From Candidatus Aminicenantota bacterium (GTDB lineage: Bacteria; Acidobacteriota; Aminicenantia; UBA2199), in the NCBI GenBank assembly GCA_030610885.1, contig JAUWQW010000009.1, positions 1 through 41,420 on the forward strand: a DNA stretch of 41,420 nucleotides, in the 5' to 3' direction. The position numbers and the translations under genes are program-made. Below the pieces are notes generated by a model. It worked only from the letters and a program-made list of their open reading frames with translations, made no database searches and was not told where the DNA came from. Positions 1 to 8,057 of the stretch are shown piece by piece; the stretch's first letter is position 1; the number at the start of each line of letters is the position of its first letter.

Positions 1-117
1 GATGGAATTACAGGTAGTTCAAAACTAATAATTCTATTTGTGTGTATAGGAATTTGGATATTTGTATTAGGTATGTGGGGAGAAAACAAACAAACAAACC
101 ATAAAGGGTGTCGATAG
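1..117 (+). CDS. 3' end of a possible membrane protein (partial, cut by window edge)
   Basis: Frame 1 is open from the first base to a TAG at 115-117 and encodes 38 residues. About 17 of these form a very hydrophobic helix (residues 8-24), followed by a short polar tail. This would suit the C-terminal transmembrane helix of a protein that starts outside the window. The open run is short, so chance cannot be excluded. The last codons overlap the first copy of a 19-bp direct repeat. No family can be named. Confidence 0.3.
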   Translation, partial: DGITGSSKLIILFVCIGIWIFVLGMWGENKQTNHKGCR

Positions 118-246
118 GTTTTGTCAAGACATTTTCAAGATTACTTTAAAACTTAAATGGCCATTTAGTATTCCGAATAGTTACAAAATAGTAATTACTG
201 AACTGTTACATAAAAGGATGAAAGGGACGATAGGTTTTGTCAAGAC
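112..246. repeat. Pair of 19-bp direct repeats
   Basis: The sequence CGATAGGTTTTGTCAAGAC occurs identically at 112-130 and 228-246. Each copy is preceded by AAAGGG a few bases upstream. The roughly 97 bp between the copies shows no gene. I saw no third complete copy in the window. The pair could be the end of a mobile or repetitive element, or a duplicated regulatory site. Confidence 0.6.
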
Positions 247-349
247 TTTTTTAGGCAGCATTAAAAAAACTCCCTTTTAAAGCATGTTTTTTTTCTAACT
301 GTTTCATATAATATTTACAACCCTTACCCCCTCTCTTTTTTTATATTTT

Positions 350-1186
350 CTAATTGACAGTAAAGGGAAATTTCTTTTTATTATTGCTCTCATCAATTTC
401 AGCAACTACATTATATACATCTGCTATTACTGTCACCAGATAGTTCTGTGCCACAGACAATCGCATTTTACGGCTGATCTTAAAGGATTGACCGGGATTG
501 AGAACTGGGATGTAGAAAATTTTGCCCTTTGTTTCACCACCAATTCGAAATGAGGCTTTTGAGACAGGTGCAGATAGTGTGCCAATATTTTGAATCTCAG
601 CAAAGAAGTAGATTAGATCATTGGTGCCGGGATTACTTGGTTTGATATACACACGTTTAACAATTAGATCTGGTCCTTTTGGCTTTGGGCACTTTAACCG
701 TTTGGTTAAACTGTTATTGTGCTCATTTAGTTCAGAAATTTTAGAATTATCATCTGCTATTGCTGTAATGGAGTGAAGTCCAGGAGGAACTGTAGAAAAA
801 CTATCGGTTTTAAACCAAATATTCTTAATCTCTCCACCCGGTATTTTTAATTTCCCATCAGGATCAACTTTACGTAAGTATCTACCAACTGAGGGTATGG
901 ATCCAATCTTAACCCTTACAGACGATGCTTTGCTGTCATCCCCAACCATCCCATACTTCTCATCTGGAACACCGGCTGTGCCGATATTTTTGATTGTGAT
1001 TTCAACCTTGCACTCATTATTGAGTTTAATCACTCTGATGTTTGTAATTGTCAGATCCGGCAATTTTACCCTGGTCAGAATACGAGGTTTAACTGTTGTA
1101 GAGTTTTTGTCAAATTTTTCCTGAGCCATCAGACTTGACATGCATAACCCTATAAAAACAAACATGATAATCAATTTAACTTTCAT
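350..1186 (-). CDS. Secreted protein with two CARDB domains
   Basis: This 278-residue protein begins with a signal peptide (residues 1-22, hydrophobic core ending in LMAQ). Two CARDB-type beta-sandwich repeats follow. The first begins at about residue 44 with PDLTITNIRV, and the second at about residue 172 with PDLIVKRVYI. Both carry the family's IxNxG pattern (IKNIGT and IQNIGT) and an acidic, Asn-rich end (DESNN in the second). CARDB domains are cell-adhesion-like modules on exported bacterial proteins and have no catalytic residues. The start is an ATG preceded by AGGAGG. G+C is visibly higher than in the replication genes, which fits an accessory origin. It is a single gene with no operon partner on its strand. 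The ligand is unknown. Confidence 0.8.
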   Translation of the reverse strand: MKVKLIIMFVFIGLCMSSLMAQEKFDKNSTTVKPRILTRVKLPDLTITNIRVIKLNNECKVEITIKNIGTAGVPDEKYGMVGDDSKASSVRVKIGSIPSVGRYLRKVDPDGKLKIPGGEIKNIWFKTDSFSTVPPGLHSITAIADDNSKISELNEHNNSLTKRLKCPKPKGPDLIVKRVYIKPSNPGTNDLIYFFAEIQNIGTLSAPVSKASFRIGGETKGKIFYIPVLNPGQSFKISRKMRLSVAQNYLVTVIADVYNVVAEIDESNNKKKFPFTVN

Positions 1187-1453
1187 TATTATCCTCCTAA
1201 ATTAAGCTTAATAATATTAAATAAAAGTTTGACCATAAAATCTCAATTATAAGCAAATTATATAAATATTCATGATGTTGAGTTTTGAGTGTTAAGTTTT
1301 TAGTTTTGAGTTAAAAAAAGATAAAAGTAAAATGATAACAAGAAAAGCTCTTATTGTCATTTAATTCCTTAAATAGCAATAAAGGAACTTTCTGTTATTA
1401 TTTAGTGCATGATTAATAAAAAAGTCAGGGAAATAGTAATAAAAAAATTCTTA
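1187..1453. other. Intergenic region without a gene, upstream of fic
   Basis: No convincing ORF is present on either strand. There is a short tandem-like stretch at about 1275-1312 in which GAGTTTTGAGT-type words recur. A loose inverted repeat (TTCCTT / AAGGAA) lies near 1362-1388. The region holds the divergent start of the CARDB gene and leads into the fic promoter. Confidence 0.5.
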
Positions 1454-1482
1454 TTGACATTTTAGCATTAAAATGATAATAT
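1454..1482 (+). promoter_or_regulatory. Consensus promoter of fic with a palindrome in the spacer
   Basis: A perfect -35 TTGACA (1454-1459) and a -10 TAATAT (1477-1482) are separated by 17 bp. The spacer and the end of the -35 box contain an exact inverted repeat, CATTTTA-GCAT-TAAAATG (1458-1475), which a repressor dimer could cover. The start codon of fic lies 52 bp downstream of the -10 box. Confidence 0.7.
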
Positions 1483-1534
1483 AGCTTGAATGTTAAGACT
1501 AGAATTTTTATTGAATAGAAATACGAGGTGAAAC

Positions 1535-2653
1535 ATGTATAACGCCGGAAAATATAAACAACAGTTCGAATATAAAAGTTTTTTGCCTTCTCTAATTAAT
1601 AAGAATTATGAGTGGACGGATAAGCAGATAGTGCTTTTGCTTGAGGAGGCTATGCGTTATTTGGGTGAACTGAATGCTTATTCAACTCTTGTACCGGATG
1701 TGGACTTTTTTATTCAAATGCATATTGCAAAAGAAGCAACGACCTCAAGTCGAATCGAAGGGACAAGAACAAATATTGATGAGGTTGTATTGCCGGAAAG
1801 CGAAATCAGTCCTGAAAAAAGAGATGACTGGGCTGAAGTGCAAAATTATATAAAAGTAATTAATTTTTCTGTTGGGCAACTTGAAAAAATTCCTTTATCT
1901 ATGAGATTGCTTAAAGAAGCTCATAAAAGATTATTGTCTGGCGTAAGAGGACATCAAAAGTTGCCAGGTGAAATTAGAAGGAGTCAAAACTGGATTGGTG
2001 GATCAAGCTTAAAAGATGCTTTTTTTATTCCACCTCACCATGAGGATTTGCCAGATTTACTGACCGATCTTGAAAAGTTTTGGCACAATAAAGAAGTTAA
2101 TCTTCCGCATTTAATAAAAGCTGCTATTAGTCATTATCAATTTGAGACGATTCATCCTTTTCTTGACGGTAACGGTCGAATAGGAAGACTTCTTATTACT
2201 TTACAACTTGTAGACATGAATATTTTAAATAAGCCTTGTTTATATCTTTCAGACTTTTTTGAAAGAAACAAAGGATCATATTATGACTCGCTTACTGTAG
2301 TGAGAGCGTCAAATGATCTTGATCAATGGATAAAATTTTTCTTATCGGGAGTGGTAGCAATAGCAAAGAATGGAAAGGACACCCTTGAAGCTATTGTAAA
2401 GTTGAGAAAACAGTACGAAGATAAAATTATGACACTTGGTAGAAAAGCTAAGACAGCGCAGAAATTTTTATTGTTTCTTTTTTCGCATCCAGTTGTGTCA
2501 ATTAGTCAAACTGCTGAATATTTGGGGGTCGGCTTTGCCGCTGGCGGAAGAATAACAGCTGATTTTCAACGATTTGGATTCTTGAAAGAAGTAACAGGAT
2601 TTTCAAGAAATAGATTCTTTGCTTTGTCGGAGTATTTAAAATTATTTAAATAG
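1535..2653 (+). CDS. Fic family protein (class II, self-inhibited AMPylator)
   Basis: This 372-residue Fic enzyme is predicted to transfer AMP (or another phosphate moiety) from a nucleotide to a hydroxyl side chain of a target protein. The catalytic Fic motif [12 protein letters not shown] is at residues 207-218, with His207 and all anion-binding residues present. An N-terminal Fic_N-type region carries the inhibitory-helix motif [S/T]xxxE[G/N] as SSRIEG (residues 71-76), which marks a class II Fic regulated in cis. The C-terminal 70 residues look like a winged helix, as in many full-length Fic proteins. The ATG start has a good GAGGTG site 6 bp upstream. It sits alone between its own promoter and a hairpin. 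The target is unknown. It could act as a toxin-like or regulatory enzyme. Confidence 0.9.
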   Translation: MYNAGKYKQQFEYKSFLPSLINKNYEWTDKQIVLLLEEAMRYLGELNAYSTLVPDVDFFIQMHIAKEATTSSRIEGTRTNIDEVVLPESEISPEKRDDWAEVQNYIKVINFSVGQLEKIPLSMRLLKEAHKRLLSGVRGHQKLPGEIRRSQNWIGGSSLKDAFFIPPHHEDLPDLLTDLEKFWHNKEVNLPHLIKAAISHYQFETIHPFLDGNGRIGRLLITLQLVDMNILNKPCLYLSDFFERNKGSYYDSLTVVRASNDLDQWIKFFLSGVVAIAKNGKDTLEAIVKLRKQYEDKIMTLGRKAKTAQKFLLFLFSHPVVSISQTAEYLGVGFAAGGRITADFQRFGFLKEVTGFSRNRFFALSEYLKLFK

Positions 2654-2684
2654 AGACAAAACATAAGTAAAAAGGAAAAAGTAG

Positions 2685-2704
2685 GGGTTTGATAAATCAA
2701 ACCC
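2685..2704 (+). terminator. Perfect hairpin after fic
   Basis: GGGTTTGA-TAAA-TCAAACCC forms an 8-bp perfect stem with a 4-base loop, 32 bp after the fic stop codon. The bases that follow are not a T-run, so it is a weak intrinsic terminator at best. It may instead protect the mRNA 3' end. Confidence 0.4.
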
Positions 2705-2741
2705 AGATAGTATAGCGTGGTCATCCATTAGAAGTTAATTG

Positions 2742-3030
2742 TCAAGTAGATAGACTAATTTTTTTGATTTTATAATTCTCTATATTTGATCTTTTCAATA
2801 ATGCTACAATTTCCTCTTTTGTATATGAAGCATTGATTGAAGAATAGAGGTAAGGTTTTATTTCTTTGGTTTTGTCATGACTTTCATAATAAACTTAAGC
2901 AGAATGCTCATGTTCCTTTTCAGATCACTAACAAAAAAATGATTTGTCAATACTTTTTTAATTCTTCCAATTCCCTTTTTTATGTTTTCTATTTTTCGCA
3001 TATTTTTTACCATAAAAATGTATCCTCTTC
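2742..3030 (-). pseudogene. Remnant of a SAM-dependent methyltransferase
   Basis: The minus strand holds a decayed C-terminal half of a class I methyltransferase, split over two frames. The first piece (about 3030-2858) reads MRKIENIKKGIGRIKKVL, then FFVSDLKRN, ending at a TAA at 2858-2860. This matches the usual pattern of such enzymes (IEN, a helix with xIKRVL, then FFxxDLKR). A second frame (about 2893-2742) continues with YLYSSINASYTKEEIVALL to a TGA, which matches their C-terminal S-x-x-A-x-T-x-E-E-I element. No start, SAM-binding glycine motif or single frame survives. The Shine-Dalgarno and upstream part are absent. Identification is from remembered family patterns, and a BLASTX search would settle it. 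Confidence 0.55.
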
Positions 3031-3035
3031 CACAC

Positions 3036-3064
3036 TTGACTTTGTATCTATATTATAGTATATA
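3036..3064 (+). promoter_or_regulatory. Promoter immediately before the small exported protein
   Basis: TTGACT (3036-3041) and TATATA (3059-3064) are 17 bp apart. The next start codon is at 3074, so a transcript beginning about 7 bp after the -10 box would have almost no leader. No Shine-Dalgarno-like sequence is present. Confidence 0.5.
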
Positions 3065-3073
3065 TAGCTGTTA

Positions 3074-3550
3074 ATGAAAAAAACCCTTTTTTTTCTCATA
3101 ATTTGCTTTATTTTTGTCAGCTTTATAAATTCATATCAAGATGATTATTTAAAAATTACCTCAAATGTAACTCCTAAAATTATAAGACAGGGTGAAGAAG
3201 GCATCTTAAAAATAAAAATTACCCCAAGAAATGACATAAAAATATCTTCCCATCCAGAATTTATTATAAAATTAAATGAGAATAGTGATCTAACATTTTC
3301 AAAAGTCTTTTTTACAGCATCTGAACTTGATTTTCAAACAAAACAAGAAGAAAATATTGTTTCTCTTGACTTAGAAAAAGAGATTGCAATACCATTTAAA
3401 GTAAATGAAGAGTCTCTTATAGGTAAACACAAAATCAGTGGCGAAATCGTTTTTACTGCTGTTTTTAAAGATCATTGGTCTCTTAAAACATATCAAAAAT
3501 TTTTTACTAATTTTGGTTCTAGAAGAAATTATAAAAAGAAGAAAAGGTAA
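3074..3550 (+). CDS. Small exported protein, DsbD-N-terminal-like beta domain
   Basis: This 158-residue protein has a signal peptide (residues 1-20, hydrophobic core LFFLIICFIFVSFI) and a single beta-rich domain with a Lys/Arg-rich tail (RRNYKKKKR). The pattern (VTP near residue 32, then alternating hydrophobic strands with ITPRNDIKISSHPEF) resembles the sensor-like N-terminal domain of DsbD-type thiol reductases. There is no cysteine pair and no thioredoxin or membrane part, so redox activity is not supported. It could be a free-standing relic or a binding domain. No Shine-Dalgarno precedes the ATG, but a promoter ends only about 9 bp upstream. Expression and function are uncertain. Confidence 0.55.
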   Translation: MKKTLFFLIICFIFVSFINSYQDDYLKITSNVTPKIIRQGEEGILKIKITPRNDIKISSHPEFIIKLNENSDLTFSKVFFTASELDFQTKQEENIVSLDLEKEIAIPFKVNEESLIGKHKISGEIVFTAVFKDHWSLKTYQKFFTNFGSRRNYKKKKR

Positions 3551-3664
3551 TGCATCTTTTACAAAAAAGAATCATTTTGGTTAGTAGCTTATTAGTTTAT
3601 AAAAATGGATTCTTTACATTAAAGTATTATAAATTTAGAACAGATAGACAATCAGGAGCAAATT

Positions 3665-4846
3665 ATGGACGTTTTTAAAAAATGCAATGATTTCACTAAA
3701 GCTGAAGAAGTGAAAGAGTCAGGACTTTATCCCTATTTCACAGAAATTGACAAAGTTGAAGGGAATTATGTATGGGTAAATGGGAAAAAAATATTAATGG
3801 TTGGCTCTAACAATTATTTAGGACTATTTGATAATGAAACAGTAAAACAAGCTTCAATCAAAGAGGTGAAAAAATTTGGTACATCTACATGTGGTTCAAG
3901 ATTTTTAAATGGCACATATTCTATTCATGTTGATCTTGAAGAGAAAATTGCAGAGTTTATGGGTAAAGAAGAGGCCTTAACATTTTCAACAGGATTTCAA
4001 ACAAACCTGGGAGTAATTGATGCAATAGCCGGGAGAAATGATGTTATAATAATTGATAGAATGGACCATGCTTCAATTGTTGATGCTACCCGACTTTCCT
4101 ATGCTCAGGTTACAAAATTCAGACATAATGATATGAAAGATTTGGATGAGAAACTCAGTAGATTACCTGATAGTAAAGGAAAATTCATTGTTGTTGATGG
4201 AGTCTTTAGCATGGAGGGTGATCTATCAAATATCCCAGAGATAGTTAAACTTGCAAAAAAATACAATGCCCGTGTAATGGTTGATGATGCTCACGGTATT
4301 GGGGTATTAGGAAAAAATGGAAGAGGAACTTGCGAACATTTTAACATGTTAAAAGAAGTTGACCTTATTATGACGACTTTTTCAAAAGCTTTTGCTTCTC
4401 TTGGAGGATTTGTAGTTGGTGATCACAAGATCATTCAATACATAAAACATACAGCAAGAAGTCTCATATTTTCTGCTTCAATAACACCTGCTGCATTAGG
4501 AGCAGCTCATAAAGCATTAGAGATCATTCAAAATGAACCATGGAGAAGAGAGAGACTCTGGGAAATAAGTAAAATTATGAATAAAAAATTAATATCTATG
4601 GGTTATCACACAGGTAATACAGAAACCCCGATAATTCCTGTATTTTTAGGAAATGATGAAAAAACCTTTATGTTATGGAAATTTTTGAGGGATTTTGGAA
4701 TATTTTGTAATCCAGTAATAGCACCTGCTGTCCCTCCTGAAGATTCAATGATCAGAACCTCATTTACAGCTACTCACACAGACGAAGATCTTGATTTTAT
4801 CCTTAAAGGCTTCTACGAAGGGGGAAAAGCTTTAGGATTGATTTAG
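3665..4846 (+). CDS. Serine palmitoyltransferase-like alpha-oxoamine synthase
   Basis: This 393-residue PLP enzyme belongs to the alpha-oxoamine synthase family (AONS, KBL, SPT, ALAS), which condenses an amino acid with an acyl-CoA and releases CO2. Visible features are SNNYLGL at 48-54, GTSTCGSRFLNG at 72-83, the PLP-stacking His in DRMDHAS (His135), DDAHGIGVLG at 207-216, and the PLP lysine in TTFSKAFASLGGF (Lys241). The FSKAFASLGGF form and the N-terminal GLYPYFTEI stretch resemble bacterial serine palmitoyltransferases more than BioF. AGGAGC precedes the ATG. It heads a run with a glycosyltransferase, a phosphosugar transferase and a flavoprotein, and no other biotin gene is nearby. This fits an envelope sphingolipid-like product, which is inference. 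An alternative is glycine C-acetyltransferase or BioF. Confidence 0.8.
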   Translation: MDVFKKCNDFTKAEEVKESGLYPYFTEIDKVEGNYVWVNGKKILMVGSNNYLGLFDNETVKQASIKEVKKFGTSTCGSRFLNGTYSIHVDLEEKIAEFMGKEEALTFSTGFQTNLGVIDAIAGRNDVIIIDRMDHASIVDATRLSYAQVTKFRHNDMKDLDEKLSRLPDSKGKFIVVDGVFSMEGDLSNIPEIVKLAKKYNARVMVDDAHGIGVLGKNGRGTCEHFNMLKEVDLIMTTFSKAFASLGGFVVGDHKIIQYIKHTARSLIFSASITPAALGAAHKALEIIQNEPWRRERLWEISKIMNKKLISMGYHTGNTETPIIPVFLGNDEKTFMLWKFLRDFGIFCNPVIAPAVPPEDSMIRTSFTATHTDEDLDFILKGFYEGGKALGLI

Positions 4847-4871
4847 TAAGACCTATGCATACTTTAAAATT

Positions 4872-5801
4872 TTGAATATATCAGCTGTAATAGTAAGTTA
4901 TAATTCAGATAAATTTATTCAAGACAATCTAAACTCTTTGTTTAAACAAACACACAAATTTAAGCAAATAATAGTTATTGACAATAATTCTACTGATAAC
5001 TCTTTAAAAATAATTAACAAATTCAATAATATTGAAAAAGTCTTTTTAGATAACAACCTTGGATATGCAAAAGCTGCAAATATTGGAATAAAAAAAAGCA
5101 GCTCTGATTTAATCCTTATTGCAAATTCAGACATTATTCTTGATTCTCATTTTAACCACTTAGTTATAAAAAAATTTGAAGAGAATAAAAAAATAGCTTT
5201 GCTTTCTCCCCTGATTTTAAGGTTTGACCACACAACAATAGATTCTGTTGGTCAAATTTATTCTAAATCTCTATATCCATTAGAGATTGGATATAATAAA
5301 AAAATCAACAAATACAAAATTGAAGAAAAAGAGGTGTTCTCAGTATGCGGTGCAGCCACTATTTTTTTAAGAAAATCTTTAGAAAAATTAAAGATTTTTA
5401 ATGAATATTATGATGAGGACTTTTTTATTTTTTGGGAAGATTTTGATATCGGGTGGCGAGCAAACCTCTATAACCTAAAATCAATTTTTTATCCAAAAGC
5501 AATTGTATATCACTATAGAGGTGGTACCTTAAAAAAAAATATCTTATCGCGTTTCTCACTATCTATAGGTCGTAGTTCCGAAATAAAATACCATATTATA
5601 AAAAACAGGTATTTAACTTTAATAAAAAATTTTAGATTCAAAAAATTCTGGTGGACAATTCCATTTATCTTTTTTAAAGATATTTTGTGGGTTGGAACAT
5701 TGACTTTAAGTTCTCCTAAAATTATAATCAAATTGCTTAAATCTGGCAAATATTTAAAAAATGCTTTTAGAAAACGTAAAATAATAAAAGAACATGAATG
5801 A
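4872..5801 (+). CDS. Family 2 glycosyltransferase, rhamnosyltransferase-like
   Basis: This 309-residue GT-A glycosyltransferase should move a sugar from a nucleotide donor to a glycan or glycolipid at the inner face of the membrane. The N-terminus reads ISAVIVSYNS (residues 3-12), followed by DNNSTDNS (37-44), NLGYAKAANIG and the metal-binding region ANSDI near residue 85. EDFDIGWR near 190 matches the ExDxxWR acceptor motif of the WbbL and rhamnosyltransferase group. A hydrophobic, basic C-terminal segment may associate with the membrane. The start is TTG with no clear Shine-Dalgarno. A tiny ATG-initiated ORF of six codons ends right at this TTG and might couple translation. The 3' end overlaps the next gene by 8 bp, which indicates an operon. 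Confidence 0.85.
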   Translation: MNISAVIVSYNSDKFIQDNLNSLFKQTHKFKQIIVIDNNSTDNSLKIINKFNNIEKVFLDNNLGYAKAANIGIKKSSSDLILIANSDIILDSHFNHLVIKKFEENKKIALLSPLILRFDHTTIDSVGQIYSKSLYPLEIGYNKKINKYKIEEKEVFSVCGAATIFLRKSLEKLKIFNEYYDEDFFIFWEDFDIGWRANLYNLKSIFYPKAIVYHYRGGTLKKNILSRFSLSIGRSSEIKYHIIKNRYLTLIKNFRFKKFWWTIPFIFFKDILWVGTLTLSSPKIIIKLLKSGKYLKNAFRKRKIIKEHE

Positions 5802-6795
5802 AATTATAATTATATTATCTTTTATTCTTGCTTTCTTCATGTCAATCTATGGAACTCCATTGGCTCAGAAAGTAGCTTATAGATATAATATACTTGATTT
5901 TCCAGATGATGCCTTAAAAAAACAGAAAAAGCCTATCCCATATATGGGTGGTGTTATTGTATATTTTGCATTTATCTCACCTGCAGCTCTGTTATTTGAT
6001 TTCAACAGTGAATTGTTGGGCATTTCATTTGCCTCATCAATTATTTTGATAATTGGTTTATTTGATGACCTTAAGGCTCTTACTCCAAAAATAAAGTTTC
6101 TGTTTCAGATCATTGCTACATATATACTACTGAAAAGTGGTATTTACATAAACTTATTGTTTATTCCTCCATGGTTAAATATTGTTCTCTCCTTTATATG
6201 GATTTTATCTATAATAAATGCATTTAATATTATTGACATTATGGATGGTTTAGCATCTTCCGTAGGTGTGTTAGCCTGTTTAACAATCTTTGTTATTTCA
6301 CTTTATAACAACAATTTTTTGATCTCTATTTTATCTTTAAGTCTAGCTGCATCTTTACTTGGTTTTTTAAAATTTAATTGGGAGCCAGCCAAAATTTATT
6401 TAGGAGATGCTGGTAGTATGTTTATTGGACTTGTTATTGGAGCACTTACAATTATGGGAGATTATTGTAAATACAATGATATTGCATTTGTTTCAGGTAT
6501 ACTTATTCTCTCAATACCTATTTTCGATATGATTTATGTGATGATATTAAGACTGTTGCATAAAAAATCCCCTTTTTTCGGAACTGCTGACCACTTTTCC
6601 CTTAGGTTAAAACAAAAATTCAATTTGTCCTTTTCAAAAACTGTTAGCATAATAATAATAATTCAATTGGTATTGTCAGCTATTGTTATTTTAAACTTTT
6701 ACACAAATCAAATAATAACAATTATTACTACAATAATAGTTCTTGCCTTCTTTTTACTATTAGGGATAGAACTTGCAAAAGAAAAGATGAAATGA
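5794..6795 (+). CDS. MraY/WecA-family phospho-sugar transferase (GT4 family)
   Basis: This 333-residue polytopic protein of about ten membrane helices belongs to the polyprenyl-phosphate N-acetylhexosamine-1-phosphate transferases. These start glycan synthesis by putting a sugar phosphate on undecaprenyl phosphate. Motifs seen are the acidic pair FDDLK at 90-94, NIIDIMDGLA at 145-154, YLGDAGSMF at 202-210, and FGTADHFSL at 262-270 in the cytoplasmic loop that in MraY/WecA contains the HxHH cluster. Here that loop keeps only one His. The absence of mur genes nearby and the surrounding transferases favour a WecA-like role in surface polysaccharide rather than peptidoglycan. It overlaps both neighbours (8 bp upstream, ATGA downstream), so the three are translated together. 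Confidence 0.85.
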   Translation: MNEIIIILSFILAFFMSIYGTPLAQKVAYRYNILDFPDDALKKQKKPIPYMGGVIVYFAFISPAALLFDFNSELLGISFASSIILIIGLFDDLKALTPKIKFLFQIIATYILLKSGIYINLLFIPPWLNIVLSFIWILSIINAFNIIDIMDGLASSVGVLACLTIFVISLYNNNFLISILSLSLAASLLGFLKFNWEPAKIYLGDAGSMFIGLVIGALTIMGDYCKYNDIAFVSGILILSIPIFDMIYVMILRLLHKKSPFFGTADHFSLRLKQKFNLSFSKTVSIIIIIQLVLSAIVILNFYTNQIITIITTIIVLAFFLLLGIELAKEKMK

Positions 6796-8027
6796 TTTTA
6801 ATCATAGGCGCTGGAATTTCAGGTATAAGTGCTGCAAAAAACCTAAAAAAGGATTTTTTAATACTTGAAAAAGAAGGCTATATTGGAGGACTTTCAACTC
6901 AATACAAATCAAAACAGTATTTTTTTGATTATGGTGGTCACTATTTTCACTTCAAAGATAAACCTGAAACAAAAGAATACCTTGAAAAATTTACAGATTT
7001 TAAAAAATATAAAAGGAATAGCAAGGTATATGTTTTAGATAAATATATACCTTTTCCCTTGCAATTTCATCTTTCATATTTACCCTCAAGAATAAAAAAT
7101 GAGATCCTTAAAGAAATACTTAACCGTACAGAAAAACAATCGGACAATTTGTGTGAATTCATTGAGATTAATTTTGGCAAAAAACTTTCTGAACTGTTTT
7201 TCAAACCCTTTTTAAGTAAGTATTATTGTTTTGATTTAAAAAAAATAATTTCAAATATGGATAAAGGTAGTATACCAATTCCAGATAAAAAAAGCGTTAT
7301 TCAGGGCTTTAACGGGAAGGAATTTTTGGAAATCGGATATAATCCAAACTTTTATTATCCTGAAACATCCTTAAAAGAATTTTTCAATAATTATTCAAAG
7401 GATATAAAAAATAACATTATGCTGAATGAAGAGATTTTATCAATTGATATTAACAAAAAAACCGTTAAAACAAAAAATAATGTTTTCCAATATAAATTTT
7501 TAATAAATTCAATGCCCTTAAAAAAGATCTTACAAATTATTAAACAGAAAAACAATTTTCCTTCACATACAAAATTATCTAACACTTCAACGCTTGTAAC
7601 AAATATTGTGTTAAAAAAGAAAAGAAAAAATTTTCATTGGGTATATTTACCAGAAAACAAATTTCCTTTTTACAGAGTTGGTTTTTATCCATCAAAGGAA
7701 ATTCCTGTTTGTTATCTTGAAAAAACATTAATTAACAAAATAAAACATAATAAAGCTAATCTGCTAAAAGATACAATAATTACTTTAAAAAAATTAAATT
7801 TGATTGAGAATAAAAATGAGATTTTATATTTTGACACAAAAGTGATTCCAATTTCTTACATAATTTTTGATAAAAACTGGAAAAATGTGGTACCTCAAAC
7901 AATAGAAAAATTGAAAAAATATGGGATCTTTTCAATTGGAAGATATGGGGCATGGAATTATACATCAATGAGTGATGATGTTAAATCAGCAATAATCACA
8001 GCAAATACAATAAATTCGCTCTATTAA
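6792..8027 (+). CDS. FAD-dependent oxidoreductase, UDP-galactopyranose-mutase/amine-oxidase-like
   Basis: This 411-residue flavoprotein opens with the dinucleotide-binding motif IGAGISGISAA (5-15), then EKEGYIGGL and FDYGGHYFH. This is the order found in protoporphyrinogen-oxidase, amine-oxidase and UDP-galactopyranose-mutase-like enzymes. A second FAD contact, IGRYGAWNY, is close to the C-terminus (about 379-387) and is typical of the mutase-like subgroup found in polysaccharide loci. It starts at the ATG of an ATGA overlap with the phosphosugar transferase and ends the envelope cluster. The likely substrate is a nucleotide-linked or lipid-linked sugar, but the substrate cannot be read from sequence. 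It meets gyrA tail-to-tail with only 30 bp between, where I see no clear terminator. Confidence 0.75.
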   Translation: MILIIGAGISGISAAKNLKKDFLILEKEGYIGGLSTQYKSKQYFFDYGGHYFHFKDKPETKEYLEKFTDFKKYKRNSKVYVLDKYIPFPLQFHLSYLPSRIKNEILKEILNRTEKQSDNLCEFIEINFGKKLSELFFKPFLSKYYCFDLKKIISNMDKGSIPIPDKKSVIQGFNGKEFLEIGYNPNFYYPETSLKEFFNNYSKDIKNNIMLNEEILSIDINKKTVKTKNNVFQYKFLINSMPLKKILQIIKQKNNFPSHTKLSNTSTLVTNIVLKKKRKNFHWVYLPENKFPFYRVGFYPSKEIPVCYLEKTLINKIKHNKANLLKDTIITLKKLNLIENKNEILYFDTKVIPISYIIFDKNWKNVVPQTIEKLKKYGIFSIGRYGAWNYTSMSDDVKSAIITANTINSLY

Positions 8028-8057
8028 AAGAGAATTTGAAAATATTAAAACCAGATA

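Noticed and set aside
2837-3058. Plus-strand ORF of 73 codons
   Set aside because: It is the shadow of the decayed methyltransferase on the other strand and has no ribosome site or protein-like composition.
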